Shown here in pieces: positions 1 to 7,965 of a stretch of 64,000 bases of DNA. Source of the stretch: Bacillota bacterium (lineage in GTDB: Bacteria > Bacillota > Clostridia > Christensenellales > Pumilibacteraceae); contig WRAP01000007.1 of NCBI GenBank assembly GCA_009780135.1, positions 1-64,000 on the forward strand, given 5' to 3'. The notes under the pieces were generated by a model. It was not told the origin of the DNA and searched no databases. It saw only the letters and a list, made by a program, of their open reading frames with translations. The stretch's first letter is position 1; every line of letters begins with the position of its first letter. The position numbers and the translations under genes were made by a program.

Positions 1-836
1 AAGAGCAGTTTTGCAGCAGCGAGAGAATATTTAAGGATGCTTTCTTTAGTGGTAACGAATTAGATAACTCCGATATTATATTTGGTGGTGGCGAATTAAA
101 TAATAATAACTCTTACGATACAACAAGTTCAAGAAACGATAGTCCGATTGAATTTTGGACAGAGCGTATAAATTTTAATCGTAGAACACAATCAGGATTT
201 GCTATTGCGGATAGAACTCCTCATTGGTTATCCGACTATCATTGCGGAGTTACGGGCGGTGCTGTAGTATTTGGTTTTTATAACAGACGCATAAATAATC
301 TTATACCAAACCAAACAGCTGGAATGTATATGTCAGGAAGATGGATGTGGAGTGGTAGGCAAGAAGGAGCTAGAGAGCTTCAAAGTCGATTATTTATGCT
401 GATGGGCGGTGGTCATGGAGTAACGATACATCAATATATATGGGGTATGATGATGCAAGCAGGACTTAAGGGAAGAAGCATTACTTTACAAAGTGTTAGA
501 ACAGGTCATAATCAACTAAACGAAGCTGCTATGACAGCCGCCTTTAGAAGAGGGGAGTTAGTTTCTTTATTTATGGCAGGATATTCGATAGTTCCTTTTG
601 CAGGTATTCAAACACATACGGACCACGATTTAATATTTCATAACATCAGCAGTGGCAACCACATAATGATTGCTTACGGTTACCGCAGGATAAGATATTA
701 TAATGAAGCAAATCAGCTTATACGAAACGATATTTATCTATATGTAAAAACAGGCTTTCAATTGCCAGCACATGCTTTAGTGCCATTGTATCGTATAGGT
801 GCAGTTTCTGACGCATTTATTACTCATATTGTCTAA
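1..836 (+). CDS. C-terminal part of a putative papain-fold (C39-like) peptidase, cut by the window edge
   Basis: The reading frame is open from the first complete codon at position 3, so this is the 3' part of a longer gene; 277 codons are visible. A Cys-Gly pair (HCGVTGG, visible residue 81) sits at the head of a helix-like stretch, and a Gly-Asn-His (residue 220) precedes the beta-like run IMIAYGY. This Cys-first, His-later order with a following aromatic strand is what C39-like and other papain-fold peptidases show, usually in secreted or surface proteins of Clostridia. The assignment is inference from spacing only; no signal peptide can be judged because the N-terminus is missing. The segment ends just before a cluster of intergenic palindromes. 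A non-peptidase relative of the fold remains possible. Confidence 0.5.
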   Translation, partial: EQFCSSERIFKDAFFSGNELDNSDIIFGGGELNNNNSYDTTSSRNDSPIEFWTERINFNRRTQSGFAIADRTPHWLSDYHCGVTGGAVVFGFYNRRINNLIPNQTAGMYMSGRWMWSGRQEGARELQSRLFMLMGGGHGVTIHQYIWGMMMQAGLKGRSITLQSVRTGHNQLNEAAMTAAFRRGELVSLFMAGYSIVPFAGIQTHTDHDLIFHNISSGNHIMIAYGYRRIRYYNEANQLIRNDIYLYVKTGFQLPAHALVPLYRIGAVSDAFITHIV

Positions 837-879
837 TGTTTGTGCGACCGATACATCCGCCCGAACCTTATAAAAAGCT

Positions 880-904
880 GTAGGGGCCTATGCCGTCCGT
901 ACCT
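880..904 (+). repeat. GTAGGG-type half-palindrome, single degenerate copy
   Basis: A unit beginning GTAGGGGCC and ending GTCCGTACC, of the same length and head as the units at 912-941 and 1034-1060. It lies alone in the intergenic region. The stretch before it (841-870) holds a related but degraded tail with CCGCCCGAACC. Confidence 0.5.
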
Positions 905-911
905 AAAAATC

Positions 912-1003
912 AATTGTAGGGGACGCACTCCTGGGCGTCCCGAAGGTTAAAAACCAAACAAATAAACTACAAAGGGATGCCCAGGAGTGCGTCCCCTACA
1001 ATT
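912..1003. repeat. Long inverted repeat built from two GTAGGGG units
   Basis: The arms at 912-941 and 974-1003 are 30 bases long, match at 29 of 30 positions in inverted orientation and are separated by 32 bases. Each arm is itself a small hairpin (GGACGC and GCGTCC inside the arm). As RNA or single-stranded DNA the pair would form a very stable long hairpin. It lies between the peptidase-like gene and the gene at 1073, with no T-run, so it is not a simple terminator. Similar units recur at 31290-31383 and elsewhere in the window. Confidence 0.85.
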
Positions 1004-1033
1004 AGGATACAACTCCTAAAAATCAAATAAAAG

Positions 1034-1060
1034 GTAGGGGAGTTCATTGAACTCCCGCAC
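1034..1060 (+). repeat. GTAGGGG half-palindrome, single copy
   Basis: GTAGGGG followed by a perfect nine-base hairpin (GGGAGTTCA and TGAACTCCC) and GCAC. It has the same architecture as one arm of the inverted pair just upstream and ends only 12 bases before the start codon at 1073, so it would lie in the 5' leader of that gene. Confidence 0.65.
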
Positions 1061-1072
1061 CTATAAAAAATT

Positions 1073-1798
1073 ATGGAATATTTAGAAAAATTTGTAGAAA
1101 AAGCATTTAATGAAAAGCCATTCAAAGAATGGGCGGAAAAGAATGAGATAGAACTTATTCCTACAGTGTCACAGCCTAAACGCAGAAAAACAAAAAGATT
1201 TATATTGCGTTATGTTTCGGTTGCTGCATCGCTAATACTTTTATCTGCTATTGCAGTTTTAAGTATTATGTTGCCTCTAACTCCTGATGTAACCTATCCT
1301 TCAACAATACCGGATTTGCCACAAATTTATAGAGAAGAGCATGCTATTTCGCAAAATATTACGCTAGACTATTTATACAACAAAGAATATTTGTTAATGT
1401 TTAATCGGGAACAAATATTAAATGCAGAAGATGATTTGAATGTTACTAGACAGGTTGTAAGATATGCAGAAGATTTTCTTTTAGGTTTTATAGCGAGTCC
1501 TATACATTTTATAACATCAGGTGAAAAAAACACTTTTATCATTGATTTTAGAATAAGGATACATCGCTACTTTAAATTTGCTGGCTACCAAATTTTTAAT
1601 AACTTTACGCAAAACATTACAATCAATAATATAAATCTATATTTTCATATTTTAGAAAATAATCAAGCATTAGCAAGATTTGAATACAATAATATAGAAT
1701 ATTTTTTAACCATTACTTGCTTTTATGAGCAAGATGTAAATTGCGATATATTAAGTTGCTGTACATTAACTATGATATTTAGTGAATTGATTAAATAG
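1073..1798 (+). CDS. Membrane-anchored protein of unknown function
   Basis: A 241-residue protein with an acidic and basic N-terminal segment of about 40 residues, a basic patch (residues 36-45), one hydrophobic helix near residues 47-67 and a long extracytoplasmic tail rich in Asn, Ile, Tyr and Phe. The layout, cytoplasmic head plus single helix plus outer domain, resembles anti-sigma-factor or sensor-type anchors, but no family motif is visible. There is no clear ribosome-binding site before the ATG; a GTAGGGG repeat occupies the leader. It ends at a bidirectional terminator shared with the divIVA-like gene. I do not recognise the family. Confidence 0.6.
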   Translation: MEYLEKFVEKAFNEKPFKEWAEKNEIELIPTVSQPKRRKTKRFILRYVSVAASLILLSAIAVLSIMLPLTPDVTYPSTIPDLPQIYREEHAISQNITLDYLYNKEYLLMFNREQILNAEDDLNVTRQVVRYAEDFLLGFIASPIHFITSGEKNTFIIDFRIRIHRYFKFAGYQIFNNFTQNITINNINLYFHILENNQALARFEYNNIEYFLTITCFYEQDVNCDILSCCTLTMIFSELIK

Positions 1799-1806
1799 AG
1801 ATAAAA

Positions 1807-1843
1807 AAAAACACCTTAAATATAAAATTTTAAGGTGTTTTTT
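1807..1843. terminator. Bidirectional intrinsic terminator
   Basis: A 12-bp stem (AAACACCTTAAA at 1809-1820 with its complement at 1829-1840) flanked by A-run and T-run. It lies between the convergent genes ending at 1798 and 1849, so it can serve both. Confidence 0.9.
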
Positions 1844-1848
1844 TATTT

Positions 1849-2670
1849 CTACAAAAGTCCTAAGTCTCTCATAATTGTTTCTAAGTCGTCGGTAGGGTTT
1901 AGGGCTTCGTCAAAGCAGAAACCGCTTGAAGATGTTGTTGAGGCTATGTCATTTTGTGCTCTTTTTTTATCTTGAGCATTTTTTGATTTGTTTTTATTTT
2001 TATTTTCTCTCTCTAAAGCTACTGCTTTTTGAAGATATTGTTTTATTCTGGCTACAGGGTCGCCGTTTATTATCGGACTATCCGGATCTGCACCTGGCAC
2101 CATTTTTAAAAGTGTTATTTTATCATCTTCTGCTCCGACTTTCTTTTTATCGGTTTTAATACTGATATAACCAATTTTTTGGTTTTCTAATCGCTTAGTT
2201 TCGTTCTCGAAAGTTTCTTCTAAATCACTAGGTATTTTGGCAATGCTATCTTCGTTTATATCAATTGAACCCACGCTACCATCTTGCAAAATCTTTCTGA
2301 GTTTTTGATTAAAAGCACCGGCTGATATTAAATCGTTATCAAGCGGATATGCTTCCAAAATACTGTAATAATAAGATTCCCATTTTTCATGAAAAGCCTT
2401 TAGCCGTTCTATTTCTATGGCATATTTTTCTTTTGCCAAGTCCTCTATTTCTTGTGCTTTAGAAACAGCACTATAAATTGCTTTTGTTATAAGAGTCGTT
2501 TTTTCCTTGTACTCCAAAAGTTTAGCCTCAGAAATAGCCAACTCTTCTTTAAGCATATCAATACGAGCCCTTTGAGCCTCTAAAACACGGTTATATTCAG
2601 TCGCCATATTTTTAAGGTAATTTTCTACTTCGAGTGTGTTATAACCTTTTTTGTCTAATTTGAATTTCAT
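1849..2670 (-). CDS. DivIVA-family coiled-coil protein
   Basis: A 273-residue protein. The N-terminal 20 residues (KFKLDKKGYNTLEVENYL) match the DivIVA membrane-binding head, with the GYN..EV pattern typical of the family. A long coiled coil follows (about 25-105) and then a less ordered acidic and lysine-rich tail. DivIVA proteins assemble at curved membranes (poles, septa) and recruit partners for division, wall growth or sporulation. The start codon lies inside the end of pncB (overlap 2639-2670), so the gene is probably translated as the last gene of the lgt-like/pncB/divIVA operon. The C-terminal half has no recognised domain. Confidence 0.8.
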   Translation of the reverse strand: MKFKLDKKGYNTLEVENYLKNMATEYNRVLEAQRARIDMLKEELAISEAKLLEYKEKTTLITKAIYSAVSKAQEIEDLAKEKYAIEIERLKAFHEKWESYYYSILEAYPLDNDLISAGAFNQKLRKILQDGSVGSIDINEDSIAKIPSDLEETFENETKRLENQKIGYISIKTDKKKVGAEDDKITLLKMVPGADPDSPIINGDPVARIKQYLQKAVALERENKNKNKSKNAQDKKRAQNDIASTTSSSGFCFDEALNPTDDLETIMRDLGLL

Positions 2671-4081
2671 TTTTTAATTTGTATAGTCCATCAGATAAAT
2701 TTACTTTATATAAGTGTGGACGGGTTAGGCGTTTATATTCATCCCAAAATTTATTTTGTTCTTTCTTAGAGAATGCGATTGTTTGAGATAGTGGTGGGAC
2801 TTTGTATACTAATTTACCATTTTTGAAAATTTGATTAAGCATAGGACGAATAATAAAATCTTCTAGCGTTGTGGTTTTCCAGCGTTCTATCGGATGGGTT
2901 AGAGTGAGTGGTTTTGAAATTTCTTCGCCATCTAGTGTTATTAAATCTGCCTTCGCTTTACCGTCCTTTATATCGTATATTCTATATAAATTCTTAAAAG
3001 CAGGATTTGTAGATTTATTTTCACTATCAGAAAATTTCATGACAGGTTCTAATATTTTTTTACCGCTTTTATCTTTGCGTTCAATCGCTGTTAATTTATA
3101 TACACCTCCAAGCGATGATATGTTGCTAGCTGTTACCAATTTTGTTCCGACACCGTAAATATCTATTTTAGCACCCTGCATCTCTAATTCGGAGATTAGA
3201 TATTCGTCTATATCGTTGCTGGCTATAATAATCGCATCGTTAAACCCAGCCTCATCTAGCATTGTTCGTGCCATTTTGGATAAATACGCTAAGTCGCCAC
3301 TGTCTAATCTAATACCTAAAGGTTTATGTCCCTTTGCCTTTAATTCGTTAAAAACAGTTATTGCATTAGGAACTCCCGAATTTAAAGTATCATATGTGTC
3401 GACTAATAGCAAACAACTATCGGGATAAACCTTAGCAAATTCTTTAAAGGCCTCTAATTCGCTAGGATAGCTAAGCACCCAGCTATGACCGTGTGTACCT
3501 TTAACAGCTACATCAAATAGCTTACCGCCCAAAACATTACTCGTAGCAGTGCAACCGCCAATCATGCTTGCCCGAGTGCCGTAAATTCCGCTATCGGGAC
3601 CAAGTGCTCTACGCAAGCCGTATTCGATAACTTCTTTTCCTTTACTGGCTTGTACCATTTTAGATGCTTTAGTAGCAATTAGTGTTTGGTGATTTATAAT
3701 ATTGAGAAGTGCTGTCTCGAGTAATTGTGCCTCAATAATAGGAGCTTTTACTATTAAAATCGGCTCATTAGGAAACACTACATCGCCCTCGGCTACAGCC
3801 CAAACATCTCCGCTAAACTTAAAGTCATTTAGATATTGTAGAAAATTTTCGTCAAAGATTTTTAGATTTTTTAGATATTTTATGTCGTCTTTTGTAAACG
3901 ATAGGTTTTTTATGTAGTCTATAGCCTGTTCTAACCCTGCCATAATACCGTAATTTATTTCGGCTTTAGCTCTAAAAAACAAGTCAAAAACAGCCATAGT
4001 ATTATGACTACTAGACACAAAATAACCATTCATCATAGTTAACTGATATAAATCTGTTAGCAATGTTATATTTTTTTGCAT
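2639..4081 (-). CDS. pncB: Nicotinate phosphoribosyltransferase
   Basis: This enzyme makes nicotinate mononucleotide from nicotinate and PRPP in NAD salvage. The N-terminus (LLTDLYQLTMMNGY), the segment RRALGPDSGIYGTRAS, the histidine motif GTHGHSWVLSYPSELEAF and the phosphate-binding stretch GIRLDSGDLAYLS are hallmarks of the family. The product is 480 residues, the usual length for the Gram-positive type. I use ATG 4081; a TTG two codons upstream (4087) is also possible. Only 24 bases separate it from the lgt-like gene upstream, and its 3' end overlaps the divIVA-like start, so the three genes form one operon. Confidence 0.93.
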   Translation of the reverse strand: MQKNITLLTDLYQLTMMNGYFVSSSHNTMAVFDLFFRAKAEINYGIMAGLEQAIDYIKNLSFTKDDIKYLKNLKIFDENFLQYLNDFKFSGDVWAVAEGDVVFPNEPILIVKAPIIEAQLLETALLNIINHQTLIATKASKMVQASKGKEVIEYGLRRALGPDSGIYGTRASMIGGCTATSNVLGGKLFDVAVKGTHGHSWVLSYPSELEAFKEFAKVYPDSCLLLVDTYDTLNSGVPNAITVFNELKAKGHKPLGIRLDSGDLAYLSKMARTMLDEAGFNDAIIIASNDIDEYLISELEMQGAKIDIYGVGTKLVTASNISSLGGVYKLTAIERKDKSGKKILEPVMKFSDSENKSTNPAFKNLYRIYDIKDGKAKADLITLDGEEISKPLTLTHPIERWKTTTLEDFIIRPMLNQIFKNGKLVYKVPPLSQTIAFSKKEQNKFWDEYKRLTRPHLYKVNLSDGLYKLKNEIQIRQKRL

Positions 4082-4105
4082 ATTCAAGTTTTGATTTAAC
4101 GATAT

Positions 4106-5422
4106 TTAAACATCTTCCTTTGCAACTACTGCTTTATTTGTCCACTTATTCCAAATTGAATTGCCTTGTTTAAAGTGTTCTTCTATAGCGTCTTCGTCAT
4201 CTAATTCGTCGCTCTTTTCTGCAAAAACACCGTCTGTAATTCCGCCTCGTAGTGGCATAAATAGGGTAGCTACCATTAAGCTAATATGCATAAGTAGAAA
4301 CATAAACCACGCTGCAGCTCTAGTATTAGTAACAGGAGTAGGATTGCTAGCTAAGATTAAAATAAAGCCTAAAATTGCAAATAATGCCACTCCGCCTAAA
4401 GCTCCCCAAAACACATATTTAAATAGGTTGTTTTCTTTTTCGTTTGCGTTTACCTTCTTTTTTGCAACATTTTCTACTTCTTCTTCTGTATAGAAAGAGT
4501 CGCTTTCAGCCTCTTTAACTTCTTCGCTTTTTATAGGAGTGTCAGCAATAGACTCATTTGGTAAAGTAGTTTTATTTTTCGCATTCTCCCACAATAGTTC
4601 CTTTTTGAAAAATGGAAGTTTGTCATATTTAATCATTAAAAATAACAGCACACCTACAACGATAAATAGTATAAGCGATTGCCATTGAGATGGCGAAAGA
4701 GGACCCACTTGATAGCGTTGGTCATCGCGAGCAAATTCAATAGAAAATCTCCAAATAGAATATCCTAAGCCATATATAAAAACATTATATTGACCTTTTT
4801 TTAAGCGTAGTAGCATAACGCACATAACTACAAGCAATATAGAAGAGTAAATTGCCTCAAAAAGATTTGTAGGAAGTCGTTGCACATCAGAAACTCTTCT
4901 CCAAGGGGTAAAACTTCCGTCTGGGAGCCTATCTCTTACATACTGAGGGAAATAAATTCCTATACCGTCACCACCATGGCAACACCCGGCAAAAAAGCAA
5001 CCCCAGCGCCCAAGTGCTAAAGCAAGTCCAACAGAAATAGCACCAATGGATACAATTTGCCAAAAATAAGTTTTTACTACAGGTTTGCCAAAAACTAAAG
5101 TTACCACAACAAAAGTAGTTATACCCATAACTAGACCGCCCATAAAGGTAAGACCTGCGTTTAATTGAATTGGTCTACCGGCTACAGCGTTATAAATTGC
5201 TTGATAAATAAATTGGAAAAACCAAGCACCAAATAAACCCATAGCAATAGCAATAATTCCTACAGTAGAATAAAATCTAAAAACAGGGTCTGGTACTTTG
5301 GTGCGTTTGCAAAAAAGCCAAAGAATACCTAGCGCTCCTAGTATACCTAGTCCTACCAAAAGCCCGTATGTATTTACGGGCAATCTTTCGCTACCGAATA
5401 AATTAAATAAATGCCGATGCAT
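4106..5422 (-). CDS. lgt: Prolipoprotein diacylglyceryl transferase family protein (variant motif)
   Basis: A 438-residue multispanning membrane protein. It has the Lgt layout: a first loop with LPVNTYGL, GLTFMGGL (position of the usual HGGL), the signature region GRWGCFFAGCCHG (instead of GRIGNFINGE) and YGLGYSIWRFSIEFARDD, which keeps the Arg and Glu of the last conserved helix. Lgt transfers diacylglycerol from phosphatidylglycerol to lipobox cysteines at the membrane. Several lipoproteins with clear lipoboxes are encoded in this window. Beyond residue about 265 there is an extra acidic linker and two or three added membrane segments not found in compact Lgt. GCC-type relatives are known in the family; whether this one is the main Lgt cannot be told. 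The -10 box ends six bases before the ATG. Confidence 0.78.
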   Translation of the reverse strand: MHRHLFNLFGSERLPVNTYGLLVGLGILGALGILWLFCKRTKVPDPVFRFYSTVGIIAIAMGLFGAWFFQFIYQAIYNAVAGRPIQLNAGLTFMGGLVMGITTFVVVTLVFGKPVVKTYFWQIVSIGAISVGLALALGRWGCFFAGCCHGGDGIGIYFPQYVRDRLPDGSFTPWRRVSDVQRLPTNLFEAIYSSILLVVMCVMLLRLKKGQYNVFIYGLGYSIWRFSIEFARDDQRYQVGPLSPSQWQSLILFIVVGVLLFLMIKYDKLPFFKKELLWENAKNKTTLPNESIADTPIKSEEVKEAESDSFYTEEEVENVAKKKVNANEKENNLFKYVFWGALGGVALFAILGFILILASNPTPVTNTRAAAWFMFLLMHISLMVATLFMPLRGGITDGVFAEKSDELDDEDAIEEHFKQGNSIWNKWTNKAVVAKEDV

Positions 5423-5428
5423 AAAAAA

Positions 5429-5457
5429 AGTATAATCTTAACTAATAGATGTGTCAA
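5429..5457 (-). promoter_or_regulatory. Consensus promoter of the lgt-like/pncB/divIVA operon
   Basis: On the minus strand TTGACA, 17 bases, TATACT. Only six T bases lie between TATACT and the ATG at 5422, so the transcript should begin at or next to the start codon (leaderless). Confidence 0.85.
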
Positions 5458-5499
5458 ATTATTTTTAGTTAAAAATATCTTAAATCTTAAAATTATTGC

Positions 5500-5528
5500 T
5501 TGACTAACTATGAAAAAACGCACATAAT
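5500..5528 (+). promoter_or_regulatory. Promoter of the cyclophilin-like gene
   Basis: TTGACT, 17 bases, CATAAT on the plus strand, followed by a leader of about 60 bases before the ATG at 5598. Confidence 0.6.
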
Positions 5529-5597
5529 AAACTATAAGCCGTCCAAATTTAGGCAAAATATAAAACAGAAATAAAAGACTATTTTAAAATATACAAA

Positions 5598-6818
5598 ATG
5601 AAAAAGAAAAAACAAGATAAAGCAAAAGTTCTTACCGCTAACGAAAGAAAAGAACTTAGACGAAAAGAGTTAGAAATGAAGCAAGGCAAAAGTGCTAAGC
5701 TGATTTATAAAAAAGAAACTCAGGACGAATTAGTAACTTCTCAAGTTGTTTTTGGTGGCGAATTTAGCGAAAATGCACAAGATAGTAATATTGCTGCGTT
5801 TTCTAATAACGAGAACTTTGGAGCTAACGACAATATTACTACTGCGAATGGTACAGCTACAGCTACTAAAAATCCTCCTAATCTTAAAACGCTTATAACG
5901 ATAATGGTTGTCAGCGTGTTTTTGATTGCAGGCTTAATAGTATCAGCTATTTTAGTGCCTCGTTGTCTTTATAATCCCTTTACTCACATAGAAAATCCTG
6001 TGGTTAGATTTACTCTAAATACCGGCGAGCAAATAGATATAGTCGTTTTTGAAAACGAAGTTCCTCATGCTGCTACAAACTTTTTATATTTAGCACGCAT
6101 CGGATTTTTTAATGACACGATAATATTTGATTCAACCCATTATACCGTTAGATTCGGTCAGTTTGAGGATAACACATTTAGAAGTTTTAGAACCACAAAT
6201 CAAAGTTTTTTAAACGGGTTGCCACCTAGGTACTTGCCTTCGCTTACTCCAGAGAGGGCTAATCATGCGACTCAAAATTGGTCTCCATTTGATTATAGAG
6301 TTGCATTAGATGTAGGTACGGAGGCTCTATTTAATATAGGAGGAGTTCAAAGGCGTAATCGTTTTAACGAAAGAGGTTTGGTGTCTGCTATAAACTCTTT
6401 ATCGCATACAGAGTTTCAAATTGCAACGGTTCCTAATGCCATCCCCAACATTATGCAATCACACCGACCAGCTAATACGCCGGGTGGTGGAAGAACATTA
6501 AATATGCCGGGTCGTTTTATTGGTGAGGTAACCGGTAGTTCGTTAGAAGTGTTGGATCGCATAGCTAATTTGCCTCAGCAAGCATCAGGTATTTCTCCTC
6601 ATCCGTTATTTAGACCTCCGGTAGAAGAAGGTGGTAGCAATATTTATATACGCAGTACAGAGGTACTAAATGAAAATACTGACGGGTGGCGTAACTTTAG
6701 TTGGGATGAGTACTTTTTAGGGCATACTCCCACCAGAATAACCACATGGACTTACGGTGGTGGCTTTAATGCCGTTAGAGATGTGGATAGACTAATAACA
6801 ATAACAAATCCCGAATAA
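5598..6818 (+). CDS. Membrane-anchored cyclophilin-like protein with degenerate active site
   Basis: A 406-residue protein with a highly charged cytoplasmic N-terminus (Lys and Glu rich, residues 1-45), a linker, one membrane helix near 98-119 and an extracytoplasmic domain. That domain begins like a cyclophilin (NPVVRFTLNTGEQIDIVVFENEVPHAATNF is the usual strand-strand-helix start, read here in pieces: FTLNTGEQI, VPHAATNFLYLA) and ends like one (FIGEVTGSSLEVLDRIANLP). The catalytic stretch that normally reads FHR and FMIQGGD is not preserved; the equivalent region reads FDSTHYTVRFGQF. It is therefore probably a folded relative with weak or no isomerase activity, acting on exported proteins. 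The last gene before the tRNA. Confidence 0.72.
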   Translation: MKKKKQDKAKVLTANERKELRRKELEMKQGKSAKLIYKKETQDELVTSQVVFGGEFSENAQDSNIAAFSNNENFGANDNITTANGTATATKNPPNLKTLITIMVVSVFLIAGLIVSAILVPRCLYNPFTHIENPVVRFTLNTGEQIDIVVFENEVPHAATNFLYLARIGFFNDTIIFDSTHYTVRFGQFEDNTFRSFRTTNQSFLNGLPPRYLPSLTPERANHATQNWSPFDYRVALDVGTEALFNIGGVQRRNRFNERGLVSAINSLSHTEFQIATVPNAIPNIMQSHRPANTPGGGRTLNMPGRFIGEVTGSSLEVLDRIANLPQQASGISPHPLFRPPVEEGGSNIYIRSTEVLNENTDGWRNFSWDEYFLGHTPTRITTWTYGGGFNAVRDVDRLITITNPE

Positions 6819-6838
6819 TAATATTTGATTTAACTGTA

Positions 6839-6925
6839 AATTGCAAACTACAAATTGATGACTAATTTAAATTAAGTAATTCTAAATAATTCAAGTAAAT
6901 TATCAATAATTTGTAGTTTGTAATT
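6839..6925. repeat. Long intergenic inverted repeat
   Basis: The arms at 6839-6856 and 6908-6925 match at 17 of 18 positions in inverted orientation (core CAAACTACAAATT) and enclose about 51 AT-rich bases. It is followed by an A-run rather than a T-run. It could act as a weak terminator for the cyclophilin-like gene or be a mobile palindrome like those at 912, 31290 and 57412. Confidence 0.7.
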
Positions 6926-7007
6926 AAAAAATTTTAACTTTTAGCTAAATAAATAGGTATTGATTATTTTTTTACGCAAACTAACATTAAATTTTTCAAA
7001 ATACTTG

Positions 7008-7036
7008 TTGCTTGGTATGTAATACTTTGATATACT
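7008..7036 (+). promoter_or_regulatory. Promoter of tRNA-Tyr
   Basis: TTGCTT, 17 bases, TATACT, ending 44 bases before the mature tRNA 5' end. Confidence 0.65.
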
Positions 7037-7080
7037 GTCTCTTGTGTCTAAAAATATGGCACAAAATATAACTCCTGTAT

Positions 7081-7165
7081 GGGTAGGTTCCCGAGTGGCC
7101 AAAGGGATCAGACTGTAAATCTGACGCGTCTCGCTTCGGTGGTTCGAATCCGCCCCTACCCACCA
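7081..7165 (+). tRNA. tRNA-Tyr (anticodon GUA)
   Basis: A seven-base acceptor stem GGGTAGG pairs with CCTACCC. The anticodon loop CTGTAAA has a five-base stem (TCAGA/TCTGA), there is a long class II variable arm, and the T-arm is GGTGG TTCGAAT CCGCC. The discriminator A is followed by an encoded CCA. The long variable arm with GTA anticodon identifies bacterial tRNA-Tyr. The gene sits at the left border of the accessory island, a usual place for island integration. Confidence 0.97.
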
Positions 7166-7170
7166 TATAA

Positions 7171-7217
7171 CAGCTCCCATTTGTCGTACCGAAAGGTAGG
7201 CATTTGGGAGCTTTTTT
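7171..7217 (+). terminator. Intrinsic terminator after tRNA-Tyr
   Basis: A stem formed by AGCTCCCA and TGGGAGCT with a loop of about 25 bases containing a small inner hairpin, followed by a T-run (TTTTTTATTT). Confidence 0.85.
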
Positions 7218-7263
7218 ATTTGCTATTTTGTCGGATAAATGCGGCATTTGGCGAACCTTGTAA

Positions 7264-7965
7264 GTGGTTTGTAGACAAATGGGTCCAAAGGTAGATAAGA
7301 ATAAAATTAGAGAGTTAGCAAAGCTACTCAATATTCACACAGTCGGCAACGCAAGATTTGAGTTAAATAATCTAAAGATGAGCAATCTTGAGTACCTGCA
7401 ATGGATTTTTGAGCGCGAACTAGAGGTGCGAAAAGAGCGAGCTATTGTTAGAGCCAGAAAGAAATCTAACCTTCCGCAAGTGATTTTTGACAAAAATGCA
7501 TTTCACGAAGGTGTGTGTTATCAGGTGGGAAAACTAGAAAACTGCGAATGGGCTCAAAAGTATGAAAATATTGTCATAAATGGCGCACATGGTGCTGGAA
7601 AAACTGCACTTTCTACCCATTTAGCGCACAAAGCAATTAATAAATGCTACAAAATTTTGTACCTAAAATTAGATGAACTGTTCTTAGTGCTAAAAAACAA
7701 GGAAATCTTACAACAAGCCAAGGTTACATTTGCAAAAATCAAGAGTGCTGATGTGCTAGTGCTAGACGAGTTCCTATATCTAGACCTACCAAAGCAGGAC
7801 TTGGAGCTACTCTACAGGGCGATTATGAGCCTAAACAGCACTACAAGTATCATATTTGTCACCAATAGGGAATTTTCGGACTGGATTGCTGCCTCAGAGG
7901 ATAAATATACCATGCAACTGTTAATCCAGCGTGCGGTCGCATCCTCGGAATTAGTGTTACTCTAA
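7264..7965 (+). CDS. Orphan IstB/DnaC-like AAA+ ATPase, copy A
   Basis: A 233-residue protein from a GTG start; an ATG at 7279 is an alternative. It has the IstB layout: a helical N-terminal part with FERELEVRKERA, then Walker A (NGAHGAGKT), Walker B (VLVLDEFLYLD), a sensor-like TNRE and a C-terminal arginine region. IstB proteins are the ATPase partners of IS21-type transposases, and DnaC is a helicase loader. No IstA transposase or other IS21 gene is adjacent. It is a clear paralogue of the gene at 22892 (same FERELEVRK, LHEG, LELLY and EDKY blocks), and the sequence after both stop codons is also similar. It stands directly behind tRNA-Tyr at the left end of the defence island. Confidence 0.8.
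   Translation: MVCRQMGPKVDKNKIRELAKLLNIHTVGNARFELNNLKMSNLEYLQWIFERELEVRKERAIVRARKKSNLPQVIFDKNAFHEGVCYQVGKLENCEWAQKYENIVINGAHGAGKTALSTHLAHKAINKCYKILYLKLDELFLVLKNKEILQQAKVTFAKIKSADVLVLDEFLYLDLPKQDLELLYRAIMSLNSTTSIIFVTNREFSDWIAASEDKYTMQLLIQRAVASSELVLL

Noticed and set aside
5423-5556. A small leftward gene upstream of the lgt-like gene
   Set aside because: The frame covers the promoter of the lgt-like gene and codes for a low-complexity hydrophobic peptide with no ribosome-binding site.
6941-7331. Leftward frames across tRNA-Tyr
   Set aside because: They run antisense through the tRNA and its terminator and have no start signals; shadows of the structured RNA.
7264-7965. Complete IS21-type insertion sequence
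   Set aside because: Only IstB-like genes occur. No IstA transposase with a DDE core and no terminal inverted repeats were found around either copy.
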